Made by a program: the position numbers and the translations under genes. A DNA stretch of 8,942 bases from assembly GCA_030590585.1 (NCBI GenBank), contig JAUUYD010000067.1, positions 1-8,942 of the forward strand. The letters are read 5' to 3'. Position 1 is the first letter of the stretch. Each line of letters begins with the position of its first letter. The notes under the pieces were generated by a model. That model saw only the letters and a list, made by a program, of their open reading frames with translations, was not told the DNA's origin and ran no database searches. Source of the DNA: Spirochaeta sp. (GTDB lineage Bacteria; Spirochaetota; Spirochaetia; Spirochaetales_E; Spirochaetaceae_B). Below are positions 1 through 6,227 of this stretch, one piece after another.

Positions 1-2
1 AT

Positions 3-875
3 ATCGGCGGTAAATCGGGATTCGATTTCGATATACGGATTCAGTTCGGGGCCGGAGCCTATGTCTGCGGTGAGGAATCTGCACTGATTGAGTCGGCCGA
101 AGGGAAGCGGGGTGAGCCCCGGGACAGGCCGCCTTTCCCTGTTGAATCCGGTTATTTGAATCTCCCCACAGTGGTGAACAACGTTGAGACCCTCTGCTCT
201 TGTGTGAAAATACTGAATAAAGGTGTTGATTGGTATCGATGCCTTGGAACCGAGAAATCCACAGGAACCAAGCTTCTGTCAATTTCCGGAGACTGTCGGT
301 ACCCGGGTATTTATGAGATTGAATGGGGGTTCTGTGTCAGGGACATCCTGGACATGGTTGGAACCGAACCTGATGAGATTCAAGCCGTTCAGGTCGGCGG
401 GCCCTCGGGCTCATGCATCGGTCCTGATGAATTCGACCGTGTGCTGAGCTTCGAAGATCTGGCCACCGGGGGATCGTTGATTATCCTCAACAATTCCCGT
501 GATCTGTTAAAAGACGTTGTTCTGAATTTTATGAATTTCTTCATTGATGAGTCCTGCGGCTCCTGCGTTCCCTGCCGTGCTTTAACCCGGATGTACAAAC
601 TCTCACTGGAAAATATCATCGCAGGACATGGGAAGAAAAAAGATATCAAGAGCATGCTTGACTGGGCAACCATGATGAAGGCAAATCGCTGCGGATTGGG
701 GCAGACAGCGGCAAACCCCATTCTGACAACCATCAAGAATTTCGGAGAGAAATATGATTCTCTGATAACAGAAGAAGAGACAGGGTATGTATCCGGTTTC
801 GATCTGAAAAAAGCGGTGCTTGACTACTGTGAAGCGGCCAACCGTGATGTTTATCAGGAAATGTTTGAGATCTAA
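3..875 (+). CDS. hoxF: NAD-reducing hydrogenase diaphorase subunit HoxF (3' part)
   Basis: This is the C-terminal 290 residues of a NuoF/HoxF-type flavoprotein; the frame is open to the left edge, so the start lies outside the window. HoxF binds FMN and NAD(H) and passes electrons into the hydrogenase. The fragment opens in the flavin/nucleotide fold with GAGAYVCGEESALIE (about residues 17-31), followed by the conserved stretch ending in PTVVNNVETL. The C-terminal domain has SCGSCVPCR (Cys185, 188, 191) and RCGLG (Cys230), the four ligands of the [4Fe-4S] cluster called N3 in complex I. A tail of about 40 residues follows. An internal TTG at 156 could be read as a start but falls within conserved sequence. 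The gene is named hoxF rather than nuoF because hoxU, hoxY and hoxH follow directly. Whether the N-terminus carries a fused HoxE-like domain, as in some HoxF proteins, cannot be seen. NAD versus NADP preference also cannot be told from this part. Confidence 0.93.
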   Translation: MGGKSGFDFDIRIQFGAGAYVCGEESALIESAEGKRGEPRDRPPFPVESGYLNLPTVVNNVETLCSCVKILNKGVDWYRCLGTEKSTGTKLLSISGDCRYPGIYEIEWGFCVRDILDMVGTEPDEIQAVQVGGPSGSCIGPDEFDRVLSFEDLATGGSLIILNNSRDLLKDVVLNFMNFFIDESCGSCVPCRALTRMYKLSLENIIAGHGKKKDIKSMLDWATMMKANRCGLGQTAANPILTTIKNFGEKYDSLITEEETGYVSGFDLKKAVLDYCEAANRDVYQEMFEI

Positions 876-885
876 GGGGTAGAAT

Positions 886-1587
886 ATGGCAGCATTGGTA
901 AATTTTAAAATCGACGGCAAGGAGTTTTTGGCTGAGGGAGGTACTTATATCCTGGCCGCCGCCAGGGACAATGGTATCTACATCCCCTCACTCTGCAATT
1001 ATGAGGGAATAAAACCCAAGGGATCGTGCAGGATGTGTACAGTCAGGGTGAACGGTAATTTAATGACCGCCTGTACTACACGTGTTTTTGAAGGCCAGGA
1101 AATCGAGAATATGTCCGAGGAGCTCGAAGAACTCAGGCGTGGAATCGTTGAATTGATGTTCACCGAGGGTAATCATTTCTGCCCGTCCTGTGAGAAGAGC
1201 GGGTTCTGTGAACTGCAGGCACTGGCATACAGGTACCGTATCAGTTCTCCGCGTTTCCCCTATCTCTCCCCGGACAGGCCGGTGGAATCAAAGAATCCGA
1301 AAATTATGAAGGATCAGAATCGCTGTATTTTATGTAAACGCTGTATCCGGGCCATCAAGGATGAAAACGGAAAAAGTCTTTTCGCCTTTAATAATCGCGG
1401 TTATCAAGTGGCCATCAGCATCGATACGGAACTGGCCGCGGATATCAGTGATGAACTCGCACAGAAGGCCATGGATATCTGTCCGGTAGGGGCCATCCTC
1501 AAAAAACGAGAGGGATTTAAAGTTCCAATAGGGGAAAGACCCTTTGATAAAGTGGAGATTGGTTCTGAAGTAGGGATAAGCTCATGA
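886..1587 (+). CDS. hoxU: NAD-reducing hydrogenase Fe-S subunit HoxU
   Basis: This 233-residue protein matches the N-terminal Fe-S part of complex I NuoG and the usual HoxU length. It carries electrons between HoxF and the HoxYH module. Three cluster sites are visible. A plant-type [2Fe-2S] site has Cys37, Cys48, Cys51 and Cys63. A His-ligated [4Fe-4S] site reads NHFCPSCEKSGFC (His97, Cys99, Cys102, Cys108). A second [4Fe-4S] site reads CILCKRC (Cys147, 150, 153) plus Cys199 in DICPVGAI. The start ATG is 10 nt after the hoxF stop, with AAGGGGT at 874-880 as ribosome binding site. The end overlaps hoxY by ATGA. The His-to-first-Cys spacing is H-x-C, shorter than the H-x3-C of NuoG; from memory this is how HoxU proteins look, so it is not a defect. 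Confidence 0.94.
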   Translation: MAALVNFKIDGKEFLAEGGTYILAAARDNGIYIPSLCNYEGIKPKGSCRMCTVRVNGNLMTACTTRVFEGQEIENMSEELEELRRGIVELMFTEGNHFCPSCEKSGFCELQALAYRYRISSPRFPYLSPDRPVESKNPKIMKDQNRCILCKRCIRAIKDENGKSLFAFNNRGYQVAISIDTELAADISDELAQKAMDICPVGAILKKREGFKVPIGERPFDKVEIGSEVGISS

Positions 1588-2141
1588 CAAAAACAAAAGC
1601 GGTCATAGCCACGACTTCCCTGGCCGGTTGTTTCGGATGTCACATGTCCATTCTCGATATCGATGAACGGATACTCGATCTGATTGAACTTGTGGAGTTT
1701 GATAAATCACCGATTACCGACATCAAGGAGTTCTCCCGTGAGTGTGATGTCGGGTTGATAGAGGGCGGATGCTGTAATCATGAGAACGTTGAAGTACTCA
1801 GGAATTTCCGAAAACATTGTAAGGTCCTCATCTCCCTGGGGGAGTGTTCGATTATGGGCGGACTGCCTGCCTTGAGGAACAATATCCCCGTGAAGGAATG
1901 TCTGGAAGAAGCATATCTTACCGGCCCTACGGTGATTGACTGTAATCCGGATAAAATTATTCCCAACGATGAAGAAATCCCCATGATTCTGGACAGGGTT
2001 TATCCCTGCCACGAAGTTGTGGATATCGACTATTTTATTCCGGGATGCCCGCCTCATGCGGATCTGATCTGGGAAGTCCTTACGGCTCTGCTTACAGGAA
2101 AGGAAATACAACTGCCCTATGAAGTATTCAAGTATGACTGA
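1584..2141 (+). CDS. hoxY: [NiFe] hydrogenase small subunit HoxY
   Basis: This 185-residue protein is the short cytoplasmic type of [NiFe] hydrogenase small subunit. It carries the proximal [4Fe-4S] cluster that links the NiFe site in HoxH to HoxU. The four expected ligands are Cys16 and Cys19 (SLAGCFGCHMS), Cys88 (SLGECSIMGG) and Cys155 (IPGCPPHAD). There is no twin-arginine signal peptide and no medial or distal cluster domain, which separates it from periplasmic uptake hydrogenases and fits group 3d. The start ATG overlaps the hoxU stop (ATGA), with AGGGA at 1572-1576 upstream, so translation is probably coupled. The adjacent Cys63-Cys64 lie outside the ligand set. The following hoxH supplies its partner. 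Confidence 0.94.
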   Translation: MTKTKAVIATTSLAGCFGCHMSILDIDERILDLIELVEFDKSPITDIKEFSRECDVGLIEGGCCNHENVEVLRNFRKHCKVLISLGECSIMGGLPALRNNIPVKECLEEAYLTGPTVIDCNPDKIIPNDEEIPMILDRVYPCHEVVDIDYFIPGCPPHADLIWEVLTALLTGKEIQLPYEVFKYD

Positions 2142-2155
2142 ATCGGGAGGAATTA

Positions 2156-3607
2156 ATGGCTAAGAAAATTACAATAGAGCCGGTTACCAGAGTTGAAGGT
2201 CACGGGAAGGTCACCATCAAGATTGATGATGATGGAAAGATTACACAAACCCGCCTGCATATCGTCGAATTCAGAGGCTTTGAGCGTTTCGTTCAAGGCC
2301 GACCCTACTGGGAAGCCCCCGTACTTGTTCAGCGGCTCTGTGGTATCTGTCCTGTGAGCCACCATCTGGCCGCCGCCAAAGCAATTGATGTTATTGTCGG
2401 GGCTGGTACCGGAGACGGACTGACAGCCACCGGTGAGAAAATGAGACGCCTGATGCATTACGGTCAGGTTTTTCAGTCACACTCACTGCATTTTTTCCAT
2501 CTGGCATCCCCGGATCTGCTCTTTGGAGTGGATGGTGATCCGAAGATACGTAACGTAATCGGTGTGGCCATGGAACACAAGGAACTGGCCGTCCAGGGCG
2601 TTATGATGAGGAAATTCGGACAGGAGATTATTCGCATCACCGCCGGGAAAAAAATTCACGGCACCGGCGCCATTCCCGGAGGGATCAACAAGAATCTGAC
2701 CAAAGAGGAAATAGCACCCTGGCTGGAAGGGGACGATCCCCTGAATGCCGACAAGATGGTTGAATGGTCTCAGGGGGCTCTGGAATTCTTCAAGGATTAT
2801 CAGAAGAAGAACAGGGATTTCATCGACAACTTTTCCGCTTTTCCGTCGAGTCATTTGAGCCTTGTACGCAAGGATGGTGCCCTCGATCTCTACCATGGCG
2901 TCTTAAGGGCCGTCGATTCCGAAGGCCGTAAGATTCTCAATGATGTGGATTATCAGGACTATTTAAAATATATTCGGGAAGAAGTTAAATCCTGGAGCTA
3001 TATGAAATTCCCCTATCTTAAAGATCTCGGGACGGAAAAAGGCTGGTATCGTGTTGGACCTCTTGCCCGGTTGAATACCGTTGATTTCATACCCACGCCT
3101 CTGGCACAGAAGGAATTTGAAATCTATAAAGCCTACACCAAGGGAAAACCGAACAATATGTGCCTGCATACCCACTGGGCCCGGCTTATAGAGACACTTC
3201 ATTCGGCTGAAATGATGCGTACACTGCTCAAGGATCCCGATCTTCAGGGGGACGACCTTGTTACCACCGGCACTCATGAGAAAGAAGGTGTCGGAGTGAT
3301 TGAAGCACCCCGGGGCACACTCTTTCATCATTACGCGGTGGATGATGGTGATCTTATTACCATGGCGAACCTCATTGTTTCGACAACGAACAACAACGTA
3401 CCCATGAATTCCGCGGTGAACATCATAGCAAAATCCTACATGGAAAATCAGAAAGAAATCACAGAGCCGATGATGAATGCCGTTGAGGTTGGAATCCGGG
3501 CCTACGACCCCTGTCTGAGCTGTGCGACTCATGCCCTGGGCAAGATGCCCATGGAGTTTGAGATGCTGGATTCTCAGGGAAAGCTGATACAGCGGATTTG
3601 CAAGTAA
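2156..3607 (+). CDS. hoxH: [NiFe] hydrogenase large subunit HoxH
   Basis: This 483-residue subunit carries the NiFe(CN)2CO site that splits or makes H2. The N-terminal ligand motif is RLCGICPVSHH (Cys62, Cys65), preceded by the family signature EPVTRVEGHG. The C-terminal motif is DPCLSCATH (Cys453, Cys456, His459). The 24 residues from Ala460 to Lys483 form the tail removed during maturation, cut after His459 by family precedent; the presumed protease, HoxW, is encoded next. All four Ni ligands are cysteine, with no selenocysteine codon. The length and the HoxFUY neighbours place it in the bidirectional NAD-linked group (3d) rather than the F420-linked (3a) or sulfhydrogenase (3b) groups. A strong ribosome binding site, GGGAGGA (2145-2151), precedes the ATG by 4 nt. 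Physiological direction, H2 production or uptake, is not readable from sequence. Confidence 0.96.
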   Translation: MAKKITIEPVTRVEGHGKVTIKIDDDGKITQTRLHIVEFRGFERFVQGRPYWEAPVLVQRLCGICPVSHHLAAAKAIDVIVGAGTGDGLTATGEKMRRLMHYGQVFQSHSLHFFHLASPDLLFGVDGDPKIRNVIGVAMEHKELAVQGVMMRKFGQEIIRITAGKKIHGTGAIPGGINKNLTKEEIAPWLEGDDPLNADKMVEWSQGALEFFKDYQKKNRDFIDNFSAFPSSHLSLVRKDGALDLYHGVLRAVDSEGRKILNDVDYQDYLKYIREEVKSWSYMKFPYLKDLGTEKGWYRVGPLARLNTVDFIPTPLAQKEFEIYKAYTKGKPNNMCLHTHWARLIETLHSAEMMRTLLKDPDLQGDDLVTTGTHEKEGVGVIEAPRGTLFHHYAVDDGDLITMANLIVSTTNNNVPMNSAVNIIAKSYMENQKEITEPMMNAVEVGIRAYDPCLSCATHALGKMPMEFEMLDSQGKLIQRICK

Positions 3608-3610
3608 GGT
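3606..3610 (+). promoter_or_regulatory. Ribosome binding site for the TTG start of hoxW
   Basis: AAGGT, overlapping the hoxH stop codon, sits five nt before TTG at 3616. It supports TTG as the start because the conserved GxGN motif begins only ten residues later and no ATG or GTG fits in frame between. Confidence 0.6.
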
Positions 3611-3615
3611 AAATC

Positions 3616-4167
3616 TTGGAAGAACAAGGCGATCTGCTGATCTACGGCTACGGTAACCCCGGGTGTCAGGATGACGGTCTTGGTGTCCTTTTTGCTGAAA
3701 GATGTGAGCGCTTATATTCAGGCCGTTCGGGTTTCCACGTAGAGATTAACTATCAGCTGAATGTTGAAGATGCCTATTTGATTTCCGGATTTAAAAGCGT
3801 CATTTTTGCCGATGCGGCATTGCCGGGTGTGTTATTATCCGGGAGTGCTTTGCCGGATGGTGCTGTTACCGGTTCTGCCCTCCCGCCGGAGGAATTCGAG
3901 GCGGGGAGTGACGAGCTGGGGTTTTATTACTACACCATCAAACCGGCGGTGCAGATTGCCTTTTCCACACATGCCATGAGCCCTCAGTCGATTCTCGGAT
4001 TGTGCGAGGAGCTGTACCACAGGGTTCCCCGCTGTCACATCATGCATATAGAAGGGAAGTCCTGGGAGTTTGATGCTGATCCAACGGAACAGGGCTTAAG
4101 GAACCTGGATAATGCCTGGGAATATTTCAAGTCCGATTATATGTCAGTTTCATCTCATGCCATTTAA
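3616..4167 (+). CDS. hoxW: Hydrogenase maturation endopeptidase HoxW, with repeat insertion
   Basis: This 183-residue protein belongs to the HyaD/HybD/HycI/HoxW family, which removes the C-terminal tail of the large subunit once Ni is inserted. The N-terminus has the signature LIYGYGNPGCQDDGLG (residues 8-23). Probable Ni-sensing ligands are Asp20, Asp66 (VIFADAA) and His119 (FSTHAMSP), matching the Glu/Asp-Asp-His set known from HybD and HycI. The start is TTG with AAGGT (3606-3610) five nt upstream, 8 nt after hoxH; no in-frame ATG lies before the signature. Between Asp66 and His119 there is an imperfect ten-residue repeat containing ALP three times (about residues 67-96), which I do not recognise as usual for the family. 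It converges on the araC-type gene with a 10-bp gap and no visible GC-rich terminator hairpin. Confidence 0.9.
   Translation: MEEQGDLLIYGYGNPGCQDDGLGVLFAERCERLYSGRSGFHVEINYQLNVEDAYLISGFKSVIFADAALPGVLLSGSALPDGAVTGSALPPEEFEAGSDELGFYYYTIKPAVQIAFSTHAMSPQSILGLCEELYHRVPRCHIMHIEGKSWEFDADPTEQGLRNLDNAWEYFKSDYMSVSSHAI
3814..3903 (+). repeat. Three degenerate 30-bp in-frame repeats within hoxW
   Basis: Three consecutive 30-bp units begin at 3814, 3844 and 3874. They encode AALPGVLLSG, SALPDGAVTG and SALPPEEFEA. At the protein level the x-A-L-P core is shared by all three and a Gly ends the first two. At the DNA level only short stretches, such as TTGCCGG in the first two units, remain alike, so any duplication is old. 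The repeats sit in the loop region after the metal ligand Asp66. Confidence 0.6.
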
Positions 4168-4177
4168 ATACATTTAA

Positions 4178-4975
4178 TTAAACCAGTGGAAGATGATTGT
4201 CCCTATACTCTTTCGGCGTCATCTTAAAACGGGTTTTAAAACTGTGATAAAACGGAACGATGCTGCTGTAGCCAATTAGCTGTGCTATCTCCTTTATCGG
4301 TGTTAGTGTTTCACGGAGCAGACGTGATGCTTCGTTCATCCTCAGATTCAAGAGGTACTTTCCCGGGCTTGTTCCCAGTTGTTTGGCAAATTGTGTTCGA
4401 AAATAGCTGACTGACATCCCGATATCCTCAGCCATATTTTCCAGGGTTGCAGGTTGGGCCAGATTAGTTGTCAGACTGTCGATCAATCTGGAAATCTCGG
4501 GGCTTATCGAGGATGTGGTGCATTGCCTTTTTCCTTCAAAGTGCAATTGTGTAAGAATCAGCATTATTAACAGTGAACGTGTGCTTGTATTTGAAGATGG
4601 ATCTCCATCCGGATCCAGAGACGATAAACGTCTGATGTCGCGTTCCAATATTGCGGATGTACACAGACGGTAGATTTTGTACGATGATTTTTTACCGACG
4701 AGTGTTCTTATTTCCTGTGGTAAGTATTCAGTATCTACCAGGTGGAAGTGGTTCACAGAAATCATCGCGGGCTCTGTAACCGGAACTACCCTGAAAGGTG
4801 TATCAGGATAGATGAGCAAAACCTGGTAGGAATCAATTAAGAGTTGCTCTTCACAGAGTTCAACCCGGATTTGTCCGGTGTGAACGAATATAAGATCATA
4901 AAAAGGATACTTTATCGGATCGATTTCCATATTCGTATCCAATGCCCCATATCTGTTTCTTTCACAGTAAATCAT
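4178..4975 (-). CDS. AraC-family transcriptional regulator
   Basis: This 265-residue protein has an N-terminal cupin-like sensor region (about residues 20-90; FRVVPVTEP at 61-69 fits such folds) and a C-terminal AraC/XylS DNA-binding domain. The first helix-turn-helix is at about 178-199 (MAEDIGMSVSYFRTQFAKQL), a linker helix follows with KYLLNLRMNEASRLL, and the second is at about 227-248 (IKEIAQLIGYSS). The usual closing motif appears as RFKMTPKEYR. Such proteins normally bind a small molecule, often a sugar or other carbon source, and activate a nearby gene; the ligand here is unknown. It is divergent from the UroD-like gene, its most likely target. No Shine-Dalgarno sequence precedes the ATG; the start could be leaderless, or translation could begin at Met16. 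It converges on hoxW with a 10-bp gap. Confidence 0.9.
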   Translation of the reverse strand: MIYCERNRYGALDTNMEIDPIKYPFYDLIFVHTGQIRVELCEEQLLIDSYQVLLIYPDTPFRVVPVTEPAMISVNHFHLVDTEYLPQEIRTLVGKKSSYKIYRLCTSAILERDIRRLSSLDPDGDPSSNTSTRSLLIMLILTQLHFEGKRQCTTSSISPEISRLIDSLTTNLAQPATLENMAEDIGMSVSYFRTQFAKQLGTSPGKYLLNLRMNEASRLLRETLTPIKEIAQLIGYSSIVPFYHSFKTRFKMTPKEYRDNHLPLV

Positions 4976-4982
4976 ACAATCA

Positions 4983-4994
4983 ATATTATTAATA
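4983..4994 (-). repeat. 12-bp inverted repeat, copy next to the araC-type start
   Basis: On the - strand this reads TATTAATAATAT and ends 7 nt before the regulator ATG. It is the exact reverse complement of 5071-5082. It overlaps the proposed -10 box of the regulator, so binding here could repress its own gene. Being all A/T, chance cannot be excluded. Confidence 0.5.
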
Positions 4995-5070
4995 AAAAAT
5001 CAGATTTAACAATAGTATTCCAGTGTAATAGCCTGATAATGTACTTACATCATATTTTATCAGTCATAAA

Positions 5071-5082
5071 TATTAATAATAT
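5071..5082 (+). repeat. 12-bp inverted repeat, copy next to the UroD-like start
   Basis: On the + strand this reads TATTAATAATAT, 13 nt before the UroD-like ATG and touching its ribosome binding site (GAGGT). It has the same orientation relative to its gene as the other copy has to the regulator. Repeat centres are 88 bp apart, about eight helical turns. Confidence 0.5.
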
Positions 5083-5095
5083 GAGGTATGTATAA

Positions 5096-6202
5096 ATGAC
5101 ACCCAGAGAACGAGTTAAAGCCGTATATGAAGGAAAGGTTCCCGATCAGGTTCCTTTTATGCTGGATCTTTCACACTGGTACAAGAAGAACTACAACGTG
5201 CCGTACGATTTAAGCGGACTTAGTAAAGTCGAACATAAGCTGGTAGATCTGCACAGGAAGTTGGACGCGGTGTCTTATGTAGAAATGGGATCGTTTTATA
5301 ATATTTACTCGGATAATCCCGGAGTAGAATTTAAATCCTGGACGGAAAATGGTGTTTTTCATACAAAGATTGTAACTCCCCTTGGATCTATCGAGGAAGA
5401 ACGGACATTCTCGGAGATGAGTTACTCCTACAACATCAGGACTCCTCTGGTAAAGAGTGTCGATGATTTTCCCATTGTCGAATATCTTATGAACTCTCTT
5501 CAATGCCGGCCTGATTGGGATTTCTACAGAGAGTGGGAAAAAGCATTAGGCGACCTTGCTTTCATTTATACTCAGCTTCCGTATTCGGGTTTTGGATACC
5601 TGATAGCACGGTATATGAGAGTGGAGGATACTGTTTTTGCGGCTATGGATTATCCCGAAAAGGTTCATAGCCTTGTCAGCACAATAAATAAGTGCAATCT
5701 ACGGATACTGGATAAGATTATTGACGGCCCCTTTGATACTCTTTTTGTCAGCGATAATTACGACAGTAATGTTCAGCCCAAACATTATTTCGATGAATAT
5801 TTTCGGGATTACTATACGGAGCTTGCCGACAGGATTCATGATAAGGGTAAATATCTGTCGGTTCATGTCGATGGGGAGAACAGCGGTATTGTGAAGTGGC
5901 TGGCCGAATGCGGAGTCGATTGTGCCGATGCAGTAACACCGGCTCCCATGTTTAACCTGACACCTGCTGAAATACGTGAGCAGGCCGGTCCGGATATTAT
6001 TCTTTCCGGAGGAATCCCTGCCAGTGTTTTTGGCTCAACCGGTTCGGATAAGGAGTTTACCGAAGCGGTTGTACGGTGGCTGGAAACCCGAAAACAATCA
6101 TCCAGGCTTTTTATGGCCGCAGGCGATCAGGTTCCCACCGATGCACCATGGGAGCGAATTGCCATGCTGCCGGAGCTGATTAAGGAGTATGGCCGCTATT
6201 AG
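5096..6202 (+). CDS. Uroporphyrinogen decarboxylase-superfamily protein, substrate unknown
   Basis: This 368-residue protein has the UroD/MtaA TIM-barrel family pattern. It opens with MTPRERVKAVYEGKVPDQVP, typical of the methyltransferase-like branch, and shows HVDGENSGIVKWLAECGVD (257-275), a barrel strand with ILSGGIPAS (302-310) and a C-terminal MAAGDQVPTDAPWE. True heme-pathway UroD has an Arg-rich N-terminal signature; here the region reads VPFMLDLSHWY, so heme synthesis is unlikely. Corrinoid-protein methyltransferases such as MtbA and MtaA bind Zn through His-x-Cys and a distal Cys. Here His257 is kept, but the Cys positions appear as Asp259 and Asp344. There is no corrinoid-protein gene nearby. 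The ATG is supported by GAGGT 8 nt upstream. It is probably controlled by the divergent AraC-type regulator and may act on the compound moved by the adjacent permease. The family is secure; the reaction is not. Confidence 0.82.
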   Translation: MTPRERVKAVYEGKVPDQVPFMLDLSHWYKKNYNVPYDLSGLSKVEHKLVDLHRKLDAVSYVEMGSFYNIYSDNPGVEFKSWTENGVFHTKIVTPLGSIEEERTFSEMSYSYNIRTPLVKSVDDFPIVEYLMNSLQCRPDWDFYREWEKALGDLAFIYTQLPYSGFGYLIARYMRVEDTVFAAMDYPEKVHSLVSTINKCNLRILDKIIDGPFDTLFVSDNYDSNVQPKHYFDEYFRDYYTELADRIHDKGKYLSVHVDGENSGIVKWLAECGVDCADAVTPAPMFNLTPAEIREQAGPDIILSGGIPASVFGSTGSDKEFTEAVVRWLETRKQSSRLFMAAGDQVPTDAPWERIAMLPELIKEYGRY

Positions 6203-6227
6203 GTAATAAATGGGTAGTAACGTATAA

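Larger units (their letters stand above)
4976..5095. promoter_or_regulatory. Divergent promoter region between araC-type and UroD-like genes
   Basis: These 120 bp are strongly AT-rich compared with the flanking genes and must hold both promoters. For the regulator (- strand) a plausible promoter is TTGTTA (5012-5007) and AATAAT (4990-4985) with a 16-nt spacer. This would put the transcript start within a few nt of the ATG. For the UroD-like gene, GATAAT (5035-5040) resembles a -10 box but lacks a good -35, which would fit a regulator-dependent promoter. A ribosome binding site, GAGGT (5083-5087), lies 8 nt before its ATG. The paired 12-mers listed separately frame the region. The promoter calls are by eye only. 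Confidence 0.5.

Noticed and set aside
156..875. TTG at 156 as the start of a short NuoF-like gene
   Set aside because: The frame is open to the left edge and the upstream residues are the conserved HoxF flavin/NAD fold.
3514..3540. Possible selenocysteine in the HoxH C-terminal NiFe motif
   Set aside because: Both positions are TGT cysteine codons; there is no in-frame TGA.
4168..4177. Terminator for the hox operon in the hoxW/araC-type gap
   Set aside because: The 10-bp gap and adjoining bases are AT-rich with only short palindromes such as ATTTAAAT; there is no GC stem and T-run.
4844..5095. A + strand frame of 83 codons ending directly before the UroD-like ATG, possible leader gene
   Set aside because: Most of it is antisense to the regulator's 5' end, the rest is AT-rich gap, it has no ribosome binding site and its product resembles nothing I know. 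The stop touching the ATG is best read as chance.
6203..6227. AACGT/ACGTT hairpin between the convergent UroD-like and permease genes as a shared terminator
   Set aside because: The stem is only about 5 bp, A/T-rich, and has no following T-run on either strand.
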